Part shown: positions 35,636 through 47,640 of the stretch, in pieces
Layout of the letters: the number at the start of each line of letters is the position of its first letter
Position numbering within the stretch: the first letter of the stretch is position 1
Source: Eriocheir sinensis
Lineage: Eukaryota; Arthropoda; Malacostraca; Decapoda; Varunidae
Length of the DNA: 64,000 bases
Reading direction: 5' to 3'
NCBI RefSeq assembly: GCF_024679095.1
Contig: NC_066544.1
Coordinates: 8,532,490-8,596,489 of the forward strand
Program-made: the position numbers and the translations under genes
The notes under the pieces: model-generated
Database searches by the model: none
Told to the model about the DNA's origin: nothing
The model's input: the letters and a program-made list of their open reading frames with translations, nothing else

Positions 35636-37595
35636 GGTGGTCATTTACATGGGCAACCTACACTTCATAACAATGGGTGAGGAGGAGGAGGAGGAGGAGG
35701 GGTAAAGCCTATCAAAGAGAGAAGCAAAGGAAGAGGGGATAGAATGGGAGGGAGAAAAAATGGAGGTAAAAAAAAACCAACGGAGGAGGTGGAGGAGGAA
35801 GAGGGGGAGGGGGAGACCGAGGGGGAACGAGGCCTATCAGTAAAGGGAGGAATAGAAGAGAGGGGAGAAGAGGAGAGGGATGAAGATAGAGAAAGAGACG
35901 GAGAAAGACAGAGTAAAGAATGAGAATAAAAAGGGAGATTAAGACTGAAGGAGGGAGAGGAAGAGGAAAATTAAGGGAGAAGAAAGGAGAAAGAAGAGAG
36001 GAAGGAAGAAGATAAGGTAAGAAAGTAAAGGGAGATTAATAAAGATTGAAGGAGGGAGAGGAGGAGGAGGAGGAAAGTTAAGGGAGAAGAAAGGAGGAAT
36101 GAAGATAACGTAGAGATTAAGAAAGGAAAGGGAGATTAAGACTGAAAGAGGGAGAGAAGGGAGAGGAATAAGAAAGGAAAGGGAGATTAAGATTGAAGGA
36201 GGGAGAGAAGGGGAGAAAAGTTAAGGGAGAAGAAGGGAGAAGAAAAGAAGGATAAAGACAACAAAGGGAATTAGAAAGGAAAGGGAGATTAAGAATAAGA
36301 AATGAAAGGAAGATTAAGATTGAAGGAGGGAGAGAAGGAGGAGGAAAGTTAAGGGAGAAGAAAAGAGAAAGGAGAAGAGAGGAAGGAAGAAGATAAAGTA
36401 AGAAAGTAAAGGGAGATTAAGACTGAAGGAGGGAGAGGAGGAGGAAAGTAAGGGAGAAGAAAGGAGAGAAAAAAGAGAGGAAGGAAAAAAGTAAAGGGAG
36501 ATTAACATTGAAAGAGGGAGAGAAGGGAGATAAAGATAAGAAAGAAGAATGTAAAGGGAGGTAAATACTTAAGGAGGAAGGGAGAGATAATGGAAGAAAG
36601 AAAGGGAGATAAGAGATATATTAAAGGGACGAAACAGGAGGTAAGGAAGAAAGGGGGAAGGGGGAAGGAAGAGGTGAGGGAGGCAGAGATTGGAGGAGGG
36701 AGGAAAGAAATGGGAGGGAGGTAAAGATCGATGGAGGGAGGAGGAAAGGAGGGAGAGAGGGAGTGATATTCAAGTAGGGAGGGAAGAAGGTGAGGAAGAA
36801 GATAGAATGGAGGAAGAGGAGGAAGACAGGAAGAGGTAGAAGGGAGGAAGAGGAGGAAAACGAGAAGAGGTAGAATGGAGGAAGAGGAGGAAAACAGGAA
36901 GAGTTAAAAGGGAGGAAGAGAAGAGAAAGAGAGAAAAAGGATGAGAAGAGATATAGATAGACAGATAGATAGACAGATAGATAGATATAGATAGATAAAA
37001 TAGATAAATAGATGGAGGAGGAAAGGAGGAAAGTGTAAGTAGATGTAAGAGAAGCAGGTGAGGGAGAGAAAGAAAAAGAGGAAAAAAACAGATGAGAAAC
37101 AGGGAGAGAAAAAAAGGAAGAAACGAGAAACAGAAAAGAGAGAAAAGAGAAAAAGAAAACAAAAGATAAAGTTGATGAAAGAGGGAGAGGAAGAAACGAG
37201 AAGAAGGAAGAGGGAGAGAGAGGAGTAAGGAAGGAAAATGAAGATATGAATGATTGAAGAGGGAAAGGGGAAATGAGGAAACGAAGGAAAAGGAAGGGGA
37301 GGAAAGGGAGATGACGATGGATTAGGGGAAGAAAGGGGAGACATGCTTGGGAGAGAAGGGAGAGACATGGAGGAAGAACATGGAAGGGAGATATGGTTGG
37401 GAGAAGAGGGAGATGGAGGGGAAGAAGAGAGGAGGAGGAGGAAGACCGAGAAGATATAAGCAAGGGAGGAAGGAAGGGAGAAAAGAAAATTAAAGGAAAA
37501 AAGAACAGGAAATAGAGAAATGAAGGGAGAAAAGAATAAAAGAGAAAGTAAAGAAAGGAAGAGAAAAAAGGAGAAAGTACAGGAAAGGAAGGGTC
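35634..37595. repeat. Polypurine tract, first part
   Basis: Almost all A and G on the + strand. Loose repeats of AAGGGAGATTAAGATTGAAG followed by GAGGGAGAG recur many times between 35,930 and 36,560. A GATA-like patch lies at 36,950-37,012. With the next entry this makes about 2.5 kb of one-sided purine DNA. Confidence 0.9.
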
Positions 37596-38130
37596 AGGAA
37601 AGCGAGAAAGAAGGGAGAGAAGGAAATGGAAAAGGAGTAAGGAAGAGAATAGGAAAGGAAAGAAGGGAAGGAAAAAGGGAAAGGATATTGAAGAGAGAGA
37701 TGGAAAAGGATGGGAAGGAAGGCTGAGGAAAGGGAGGAACAGAGGACAGAGGGTAAAGGAAAGGGAGGGAAGGAAAAAGGGAAAGGATATTGAAGAGAGA
37801 GATGGAAAAGGATGGGAAGGAAGGCTGAGGAAAGGGAGGAACAGAGAAGGAAAAAGGGAAAGGATATTGAAGAGAGAGATGGAAAAGGATGGGAAGGAAG
37901 GCTGAGGAAAGGGAGGAACAGAGGACAGAGGGTAAAGGAAAGGGAGGGAAGGAAAAAGGAAAGGATATTGAAGAGAGAGATGGAAAAGGATGGGAAGGAA
38001 GGCTGAGGAAAGGGAGGAACAGAGGATAGAGAGGGAGGAAAAGAGAAAGGGAGAGGAAAGGAACGAAAAGGGAGGAAGGAAAACTGAGAGGGGAAAGGGA
38101 GGAAGGGAAATGAAGGGTGGAAAGGTGAGT
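37596..38130 (+). repeat. 102/77-bp minisatellite in polypurine DNA
   Basis: AAGGATATTGAAGAGAGAGA starts at 37,681, 37,783, 37,860 and 37,961 (spacing 102, 77, 101). The short unit lacks the GACAGAGGGTAAAGGAAAGG segment present in the long ones. Confidence 0.92.
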
Positions 38131-38781
38131 ACAGAGAATGGGTATCACTAACAACACCTCCTCCTCCTCCTCCTCCTTCTCCTTCTCCTCTTCCTCCTCC
38201 TCTTCCTCCCACCTGACCAACCCACACCTCCTCCCTAAAGAAGCCAAAACATACACGAGGAGGAGGAGGAAGAGGAGGTGGGCGTGTGTGGCTTCCCTCC
38301 TTCCTGCCCCAACCCCCTGACCTTCCTTCCTTACGTGGAGGCAACACACACACACACACACACACACAGGTAGCAGTAGTGAGCAGGTGGAAGTAGAAGG
38401 TTGAGTAGGCATATAGCAGTTTCCTCCTCCTCCTCTTCCTCCTCCTCCTGCTGGTTATGTTATTCTTCCTCCTCCTCCTCCTCCTCCTCTTTATTTTCTT
38501 TTTCCTCTCCCTCCTCCTCCTCCTCCTGTCTCCCTTTCTCCTCATTCCCCTATTCCGGTTATTATTAGTGTTATTGTTGTTGTTCCCCCTCCTCTTCTTC
38601 TTCTTCTTCCTCCTCCTCCTCCTCCATGTTATTTGCGACGTCAGGTTTTAATTGATTCAGTGGTTCCTTGTTCCCCTTTTCCTTCTCCTCCTCTTCCTCT
38701 TCCTTCCTCCTCCTCCTCCTCTTCCTCCTCCCCCTCTTCTTCCATTTCTTCTTAATACTTTACTTTCTGTTCCGATTTTTC

Positions 38782-38817
<36 letters not shown>

Positions 38818-39180
38818 CTCACCCATATCCTGCCACCCCTCTTCCCTTCCCCATTACCCCCTCCATTTCCCCTCTACCCCCCACCTCCTCCCCAACCCTT
38901 CTAATATATTCTTGCCCTTCCTAATGACCCCATAACCCATTCCTTCCCTTTCCCATTTCCCTTCTTCCCTTTCCCATTCCCTACTTCCCTTCACTCACGA
39001 CCTAGCTCCCTCCCACACCCCTCTTCCTCTCTCTCTCTCTCTCTCCCCCCTCTTCTTCCTCCTCTTCCAACACCCCTCTCCCCTCCTTCTCCCCTGCGAC
39101 ACGAGTGGAGGGAGGGAGAAATAATTGGGTTAAGGTATTTCTCTCCCTCCTCCCCCTTTCCTCCACCCTACCTAGCCATA
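38131..39180. repeat. Pyrimidine-rich (TCC)n with (CA)n arrays
   Basis: TCC triplets at 38,157-38,210, 38,420-38,530 and 38,600-38,625; (CA)n at 38,346-38,369 and 38,786-38,815. No gene. Confidence 0.88.
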
Positions 39181-39441
39181 GATTTACATGGAATAGATAC
39201 GTGAGGAGGAGGAGGAGGAGGAGGAGGCATAGGAGGAGGAGGACGAGTTAAATGAAAAAGAAAGTAAAATAATAAAGGAATGAAGATTAATAAGAATAAC
39301 AACAGCATAACAGGAAGGAAGGAAGAGAAAAAACACGACACGAATAATTATACAACGGAAGAGGAAGAGGAGGAGGAGGAGGCGGAAAGAGGAAGAAGAG
39401 GAAGAGGATGAAAAGAAATACAAGGTCACATTCTTCGTTGC

Positions 39442-39498
<57 letters not shown>

Positions 39499-40055
39499 CA
39501 AAAATTTCCTAGTCACTATCAAAACGTTTCACCACCACTACCACAACCACCACAACCACCACTAACCAAGACCACCAGTACCACCACCACCAACAACAAC
39601 AACACTACCACCACCACCACCACCACGCTCACCACCACCAACAACAACAACACCAACAAAACTATCACCATAACCAACACCACCAACACCACCCCTTTTA
39701 TATGTCACTCACTCTGACACACTTTGTAATTAAAACTAGTGCGACACAGAAAAGAAGAAGAAGAAAAAGGAGAAGAAGAAGAAGAAGAAAAAGGAGAAGA
39801 AGAAGAAGAAGAAAGAGGAGTGGAGGAAAAGTGAAAAATATCCAGAAGAATAAGTATAGAACAAGAACATATACAAGAACGAGAACAATATGAAGAGAAG
39901 GAATAGGAACAAGAACACGATGGAGGAGGAGGAGGAGGAGGAGGAGGAGGAATATAAGAACAGATGACATGAAGGAGAAACAGAATAAGTAGAACAACAA
40001 ACAACAAACTAAGGAAAGGAAAAAGAAGAGGAATTAGAATAAAAATAACAATAAC

Positions 40056-40095
<40 letters not shown>

Positions 40096-40132
40096 GCAAC
40101 AACAACAATAACAATACAAAACCCACCAAGTT
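39181..40132. repeat. (GGA)n, (TTA)n, (ACC)n, (GAA)n, (ATA)n
   Basis: (GGA)n 39,202-39,228 and 39,924-39,951; (TTA)n 39,442-39,496; ACC/AAC triplets 39,525-39,690; (GAA)n 39,752-39,820; (ATA)n 40,059-40,095. A triplet-repeat zone with no gene. Confidence 0.92.
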
Positions 40133-40290
40133 CTAATCCCCCCCCTTCTCTGGTCGCCACAAGAGATCGCTCAGCGCACGCCCGTTAGCATGTTGTGTCT
40201 TAATACGCGGCGGACGAAGCATTCTGGAGCGATAATTAGTCACGCAAACGGTGACGTGAAGGGCAAAAATCCACGGCAAGAAGGAAAATC
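40133..40290. other. Short unique island, CpG-containing
   Basis: It is non-repetitive, with AATACGCGGCGGACGAAGC and GTCACGCAAACGGTGACG. A minus-strand open frame crosses it but continues into (GAA)n. It could be an element remnant; not recognised. Confidence 0.35.
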
Positions 40291-40680
40291 GGAGGAGGAG
40301 GAGGAGGGAGAAGAAGAACAAGAAGAATAGAGGAGAAGAAGAAGGAAAATAATAATAATAATAAGAAGAAGAAGAAGAAAAAAACAACAACAGAAGACGA
40401 AGAAAAAGAACAAATGAACAAGAAGAAGAAAAAGAACAAGAAGAATAGAGGAGAAGAAGAAGGAAAATAATAATAAGAATAAGAATAAGAATAAGAATAA
40501 CAACAACAACAACAGAAGACGAAGAAGAAGAAAAAGAAGAAGTAAAAGAAAAAGAACAAATGAACAAGAAGAAGAAAAAGAAGAACAACAACAACTAGCA
40601 CCATTATAATTATCAGGGACAACAAAACGAAGCAAGGCAAACCATCCTCATTATCATCAACAACGACAACAACAAAAACC
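40291..40680 (+). repeat. (GAA)n/(AAT)n with a duplication of about 118 bp
   Basis: AAGAATAGAGGAGAAGAAGA recurs about 118 bp apart (40,323 and 40,441), each followed by AATAATAATAA. Confidence 0.85.
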
Positions 40681-40945
40681 AACATCATCACAGATTTTCC
40701 TCCTCTCCTTTCCCTTCTCCATTCCTCCATCTTCCTCCTCCCAGCCCTCCTACAATCTACTCCTCAACCCTGCCTTTTATTTCCCTGACAACCTACGCAA
40801 ATGTTCTGTACTCTCATATTCAGACATTTTCCTCCCTCCCTCCTTTCCCTTCACCATTCCTCCTTTTTTCCTCCCAGCCTTTCTTCGATCCGCCTCCTTT
40901 ACCTGACAACCTACCTACCTGTCCTCTACTCCCATATCCAGGTAA
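40681..40945 (+). repeat. Two-copy repeat of about 130 bp
   Basis: CCTTTCCCTTCTCCATTCCT...CCCAGCCCTCCT...GACAACCTACGC (about 40,704-40,800) is followed by CCTTTCCCTTCACCATTCCT...CCCAGCCTTTCT...GACAACCTACCT (about 40,842-40,920), each then CTACTC/GTACTC, CATAT and CAG. Confidence 0.7.
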
Positions 40946-41159
40946 CGCAGCCATCATCAAGAACGCCTTACAATATTATCTACAGGATCTTTTTCTATCC
41001 CTAAGACTATACACGTCTTTACAACTGTTCCTTATCTCCAAACACGTGCAGTAAAGAAAAAGAACATCAGAAGCTTTACAGTCCCTTTCTAAGCTCTAGT
41101 AAGATAAGTCAGTTAATACTAATTCTGATAGCAACAGCAGCTTTTAAATTCTTTTCCGC
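40946..41159. other. Unique non-coding sequence
   Basis: No repeat or open frame of note. Confidence 0.4.
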
Positions 41160-41970
41160 CTTCGTTGACTTCCTTTTCACTTACTTCTCTATATTCTAAC
41201 GGCGCCATACTTTTCCTAACAAAGAAGGGTGATGTGTTGGATGCAGGGACGGAGTGAATACGAGATGTGTATTTGAATACGAAAACTTCAAATACCAACG
41301 AATACGAATTCGAATACACTGAAATGATTTTAATTCGAATACAAATACGAACACTTCTTGAAAGTATTCATGAAAACATTCATGAATACATTTCATTAAA
41401 AAATACTTTATTGACGTAACTGGGTACAGCACCGTTCTAAAGTTATGCAACAGTAAAATAAGCTTATGAACAATGACTAATGACTGGTGCCAGTACTCAG
41501 CACAGGGATGTCACACTTACCTTACAACTCGTAAGGAACAACGGCTGTTATAATATTATCTGATCATAAATTTTGAAGTATTCGTCAGATTATTCGCAAA
41601 TACGAATACATTTCCCTTGTATTCGAAGATGAATGAGAATACTTTGATTTCTAACAATAATTATTCGAACACGAATACGAATACACCCAAATGCAGTATT
41701 CGAATGTATTCGTATACCGAATACGAATACTCCATCCCTGGCTGGATGCAGGCATTATTAACCCGTTTAGAGGTGGTTCACTGGAGGCTCATTTGGAACC
41801 GTCTCCCTCATACTGAAACTGTTAGAATTGCTCTCTGAATTCCACGTTCTTCATTTTCACTTACTCACTGCTTATTTGCATCATGCTATTCCTAAAAAAA
41901 AAATAAAAAAAAAAGTGATGTGCTGGATGCATACCAACAGAAGCGGTTCACTGAAAGCAAACATGGAACT
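41160..41970 (+). repeat. Diverged tandem duplication; left copy carries a hAT element
   Basis: The left copy (TTTTCACTTACTTCTC..., GTGATGTGTTGGATG, then GGTTCACTGGAGGCTCATTT at 41,775) aligns with the right copy (TTTTCACTTACTCACTG at about 41,855, GTGATGTGCTGGATG at 41,916, GGTTCACTGAAAGC at 41,946). The right copy is uninterrupted and serves as the empty site. Confidence 0.75.
41244..41740. mobile_element. 497-bp hAT-type non-autonomous element
   Basis: It starts CAGGGACGGAGT and ends ACTCCATCCCTG, a 12-bp terminal inverted repeat with one mismatch. Flanks are GTTGGATG (41,236-41,243) and GCTGGATG (41,741-41,748), an 8-bp target duplication with one change. Sub-terminal DNA is packed with CGAATAC/GTATTCG motifs on both strands, a plausible transposase-binding array (inference). 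It has no coding capacity; the middle, about 41,400-41,560, is unique. Confidence 0.88.
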
Positions 41971-42186
41971 GAGGTGGCGCAGACGGACGCCTCCGCCTCT
42001 CGCATCCACTAATTCCAGAGGCCGAAAAGGGCATCAACCGGGTTCTAATGAGTGTTGTTTTAGGTTCATGGTACAGAAGAATGATCAAACTAGCAGAAGG
42101 GTCATAAAACTAGCCCTAAAAATCCACCAAACTGCGAAAGCCTTGTCAAATATGTGCCTGGGCGCCGAAACGTTGAAGAATGCGGC
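41970..42186 (-). mobile_element. Family B TIR element
   Basis: GGGTTCTAATGAGTGTTGTT, GGTTCATGGTACAGAAGAAT, GCGAAAGCCTTGTCAAATAT, and on the minus strand the terminal GGCCGCATTCTTCAACG from 42,186. The opposite end is degraded. It has no MITE at the site occupied in the 9499 copy. Confidence 0.75.
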
Positions 42187-42264
42187 CCCGACCCTCGCAT
42201 GCGGATACTCTTGGAACAGATCATAAGAGAAAGGCTAAAGAAGGGGGAGTTTGTATCAAAGGCG

Positions 42265-44030
<1,766 letters not shown>

Positions 44031-44069
44031 AATGTGGAGCTTTTTTGGGACAGCTTTCATATGCTTCAT

Positions 44070-44275
44070 GTTAAGAGCCAGTTTCACAGTCCATCACAGT
44101 GACTTTGCAATCCCCCGAACCAAACTGTTCAATCTTCTACACTCAATAACTGTAAGGCTTTCGAGGCAATATCAGATGCACAAGAGATTTCCCAGTATGG
44201 TTTCATCAAATTTCTGAACCTATATGAACACAAAACACAACACAAGGAATTTTCAGAGGCTTTGGTATTGGTACG
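44070..44275 (+). mobile_element. Family A repeat, left and central part
   Basis: GAGCCAGTTTCACAGTCCAT, CCAAACTGTTCAATCTTC, GCACAAGAGATTTCCCAGTA and ACACAACACAAGGAATTTTC match the copies at 4300 and 56,205. The final motif is the seed of the satellite that follows. Confidence 0.8.
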
Positions 44276-44985
44276 CTACACAAGGAATTTTCGAAGTCTT
44301 GCTACACTACACACGGAATTTTCTAAGTCTTGCTACACAACACAAGGAATTTTCTAAGTCTTGCTACACTACACAAAGAATTTTCTAAGTCTTGCTACAC
44401 TACACAAAGAATTTTCTAAGTCTTGCTACACTACACAAGGAATTTTCTAAGTCTTGCTACACTACACAAGGAATTTTTGAAGTCTTGCTACACAACACAA
44501 GGAATTTTCTAAGTCTTGCTACACTACACAAGGAATTTTCTAAGTCTTGCTACACAACACAAGGAATTTTCTAAGTCTTGCTACACAACACAAGGAATTT
44601 TCTAAGTCTTGCTACACTACACAAGGAATTTTCTAAGTCTTGCTACACTACACAAGGAATTTTCTAAGTCTTGCTACACAACACAAGGAATTTTCTAAGT
44701 CTTGCTACACAACACAAGGAATTTTCTAAGTCTTGCTACACTACACAAGGAATTTTCTAAGTCTTGCTACACTACACAAGGAATTTTCTAAGTCTTGCTA
44801 CACTACACAAGGAATTTTCTAAGTCTTGCTACACAACACAAGGAATTTTTGAAGTCTTGCTACACTACACAAGGAATTTTCTAAGTCTTGCTACACTACA
44901 CAAGGAATTTTCGAAGTCTTGCTACACAACACAAGGAATTTTCTAAGTCTTGCTACACTACACAAGGAATTTTTGAAGCCTTTGG
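44276..44985 (+). repeat. 31-bp satellite, about 23 copies
   Basis: The unit is TCTTGCTACACTACACAAGG plus AATTTTCTAAG. Variants differ mainly at TACACTACAC versus TACACAACAC and TTTTCTAAG versus TTTTTGAAG or TTTTCGAAG. The array lies inside a family A element: its left half ends at 44,275 and its right end (GCCTTTGGTATTGGTATGGA, then CTAACCCATCATGGCGAACT) resumes after the array. Confidence 0.97.
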
Positions 44986-45040
44986 TATTGGTATGGAGGC
45001 TTACTAACCCATCATGGCGAACTGTGAAAGTGTCCCAAAG
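44986..45040 (+). mobile_element. Family A repeat, right end
   Basis: GGTATTGGTATGGAGGCTTA, then AACTGTGAAAGTGTCCC, whose reverse complement resembles the left end (CAGTTTCACAGTCC...). This supports family A being a TIR element. Confidence 0.65.
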
Positions 45041-45316
45041 ATCGAACCGACTTTCTTGGCGAGTATACTAACCCATACGGAAGGCAAACACTTCACCACA
45101 TTCACATTATTATCTACGCCTCGTGCACTGAACACTACCTGGGAACCTTAATACTGTGCGGTGAATAAAATATCTAGCATCAAATATCTACTACCAGGAA
45201 GGGAGTTTGGCGTAGAATATAAGTTGTGAATACTAAACCTGAAACCAGATAGTATTTCAGCACTTTCCCTTCTTACCTATGCATATTGACCTGGAATCTA
45301 TTGCTACCTGAAAACC

Positions 45317-45568
45317 TTAACCCGGTAGCAACCAAATTTGTGGCTTCACCGTGTAGCAGCGACGGGCCGAATTTGTGGCTTTACCGAGTAGCAGCGACGG
45401 GCCAAATTTGCGCCATGATATAAACCCCTCAAAATAAATGATGCATAAACTGATTACAAATGCTTTGATATATATTATGAAATGGTTTGTGTGAGTGATG
45501 ATTTTTTTCTTATTTTTCTCGCTTAGAGGGACCATTAAGAAACATGGTCCGCACTGCTACCGGGTTAA
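45317..45568. mobile_element. piggyBac-type MITE, 244 bp between TTAA sites
   Basis: It reads TTAA-CCCGGTAGCA ... TGCTACCGGG-TTAA, a perfect 10-bp inverted repeat (14 bp with the TTAA). Neighbouring satellite units read ACCTTAATACCGTG with one TTAA, so this insertion duplicated exactly TTAA, and the ends start CCC; both are piggyBac superfamily traits. Internally about 37 bp containing AGTAGCAGCGACGGGCC is tandemly duplicated. No transposase. Confidence 0.88.
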
Positions 45569-46128
45569 TACCGTGTAGACTATGCGTATTTACCTGGAAT
45601 TGTACACTTATTGCTACCTGGAAACCTTGATACCATGAGGAGAATATATTTATAACATTAATGAACTTAGCAGGAAGGGAGTCTGGTATAGAATATAATG
45701 CATGAATACTAAACCTTGAGGCAGATATACCCTCACTTTCTTACCTATATGTATTTACTTCGAACTGTTCACCTATTACTACGCCGAAACCTTAATACCG
45801 TGTGGAGAATTTATCTAACATCAATGAACTTGGCAGGAAGGGAGTCTGGTATAGAATATAATGAATGAATACTGAACCTTGAGGCAGCTATTCACGTACC
45901 TTCACTTCCTCACTTATATGTATTTACTTAGAACAGTTCACCTATTACTACGCCGAAACCTTAATACCGTGTGGAGAATTTATCTAACATTAATGAACTT
46001 GGCAGGAAGGGAGTCTGGTATAGAATATAATGAATGAATACTGAACCTTGAGGCAGATACTCACATACCTTCACTTCCTCACCTACACGTATTTACTTAG
46101 AACTGTTCACCTATTACGACGTGGAACC

Positions 46129-46375
46129 TTAACCCGTCCGCTGCGATTGGAATGAATTTGGCTTTCACTGGTAGCCTGATATCATATACTCCCAGGTCTT
46201 TCTCTGTCTCTGTGGTGGATAGTGGAGTGTTTCCCATGTGGTTTTGGTGTGATGGATATCCCCTCCCAAGGTGCAAGACTACATTTTTCTTCATTGAATT
46301 GTAGCAGCCACTTTTTGATCCATTTCTGCAGCTTGGTGAGGTCTTCTGGTAGGAGATCCGCAGTCAAGGGGTTAA
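46129..46375. mobile_element. Second piggyBac-like TTAA insertion, 239 bp, carrying a LINE fragment
   Basis: It is flanked by TTAA at 46,129-46,132 and 46,372-46,375, at the same ACCTTAATA(C/T)CGTG position of the satellite unit as the first. Ends CCCGTCCGCTGCG and (minus) CCCCTTGACTGCG are imperfect inverted repeats. Most of the interior is the reverse transcriptase fragment listed next. Confidence 0.65.
46180..46368 (-). pseudogene. LINE reverse transcriptase fragment, frameshifted
   Basis: Minus-strand translation gives LTKLQKWIKKWLLQFNEEKC and, after a frameshift near 46,281-46,284, VLHLGR then STTETEKDLGV. This is the stretch after the RT catalytic core in Jockey/CR1-like elements, where W-xx-W-xx-FN-xx-KC, LHLG and EKDLGV are conserved. 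About 60 residues survive, lacking the catalytic motifs. It is non-functional and enclosed by the TTAA-flanked ends. Confidence 0.8.
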
Positions 46376-46619
46376 TATCGTGAGGAGAATTTATCTATAA
46401 CATTAATGAACGTAGCAGGAAAGGAGTCTCCATGGTGTAGAATATAATGCATGGATATCACTCCTTGAGGCGGATATTTCAGCACATTCCCCTCATCACC
46501 TATACGTATTTACCTGGAATTTTCACCTATCATTACCTGGAGACCGTAATACCGCGTGGAGAATCTATCTAACATTAATGACCTGGGTAAGAAGAGAGTG
46601 TGATGTAGAACAGCAATTA

Positions 46620-46690
46620 GGCTTTTTTTTTTTTTTTACACTTTTTTTGTTGCCCTTGAGCCATTTCTTTAGCTGGAAAAAAAAAAAATG
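46620..46690 (+). mobile_element. Family C A-tailed repeat
   Basis: GGC, a T run, TTTTTGTTGCCCTTGAGCCA and an A run, inserted in the satellite array. Confidence 0.7.
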
Positions 46691-46794
46691 AAAAAAAGAA
46701 TAGATGCATGTGTACCAAAGCATAAGGTGGATGTCCAAGTACCTTTGCCTCCTTACCTACATGTATTTAACTGGAATTTTCACCTATTTATTTA

Positions 46795-46915
46795 TTTATT
46801 TATTTATTTTTATTTTTTTTACAGCAAAGGAGACAGCACAAGGACACACAAAAAACAGGAAACATTACGGTAATAAGAAAAAAGCCCGCTACTTGCTGCT
46901 CCTGTCAAGAATCTG
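46795..46915 (-). mobile_element. Family C A-tailed repeat, near full length
   Basis: Reverse complement begins GGAGCAGCAAGTAGCGGGCT and ends CTGTCTCCTTTGCTGTAAAA, followed by an A-rich tail with AAAT tetramers. Together with the + copy 100 bp away it makes a head-to-head or tail-to-tail pair. Confidence 0.75.
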
Positions 46916-46960
46916 AAGAGGTGGCCGTGTGGAGAGTTTATCTAACATTAATGAACTCAG

Positions 46961-47182
46961 ACCCGTACTCTCCAACCTTTCGGCGCCCAATTACACATAT
47001 TTGACAAGGCTTTCGCAGGCGTTTCGGGCATTTTCAGGGGTAGTTTAATGGCCCTGGTGGTTGTTTAACTCTTCTTCTGTACCATGAACGTGAAAAAAAA
47101 ATCATGAAAGCCCAATTAATTTCCATTTTGACCTTTGAAAATAGTTGCAGTGTGAGGTGGAAGCGACTGAGAATACCGACCT
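46961..47182 (+). mobile_element. Family B TIR element
   Basis: ACCCGTACTCTCCAACCTTT at the left, GAGAATACCGACC at the right; interior TTTGACAAGGCTTTCGCAGG and GGCCCTGGTGGTTG. Satellite sequence resumes on both sides (AATGAACTCAG / TTAATAAGAAGAGTGTGATG). Confidence 0.8.
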
Positions 47183-47640
47183 TAATAAGAAGAGTGTGAT
47201 GTAGAACAGATCCATGTGTTCCAAGGAATAAGGCAGATACTTGAGCACCTTTCTCTTCTCATCTATATGTATCTACCTGGAAACTACACCTATTAAATCC
47301 TGGAAACCTTGATACCATGTGGAGAACGTATTTTACATTAATGAACTGATGTAGAATAGATGCATGTGTACCAAATCATAAAGGGAAACCTAAGCACCTT
47401 TCTCTTCTTATCTACATGTAACTACCTGTAATTTACACCTATATTGCTACCTGGAAACCTTGATACCATGTGGAGAACGTATCTAACATTAATGAACTGA
47501 TGTAGATTAGATCCATGTGTACCAAAGCATAAAGGGATACCTATAAGTGCCTTTCTCTTCTTATCTACCTGTAATTTACACCTATATTGCTACCTGGAAA
47601 CCTTGATACCATGTGGAGAATATATCTAACATTAATGAAC

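Larger units (their letters stand above)
45041..47640 (+). repeat. Satellite of about 165-170 bp, heavily invaded
   Basis: Units share AAACCTTAATACCGTGTGGA, TCTAACATTAATGAACTTGG, AAGGGAGTCTGGTATAGAAT and TACGTATTTACCTGGAATTT-like blocks. Clear unit starts lie at about 45,631, 45,796 and 45,965 (about 165 and 169 bp), continuing more diverged to 47,640. Two TTAA insertions, two family C copies and one family B copy interrupt it. Confidence 0.88.

Noticed and set aside
40133..40290. Possible exon in the unique CpG-containing island
   Set aside because: The open frame continues into (GAA)n on one side and no splice signals or domains were seen.
44392..44946. Repeat protein read from the 31-bp satellite
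   Set aside because: The frame rotates with each 31-bp unit and the array lies inside a non-coding mobile element.
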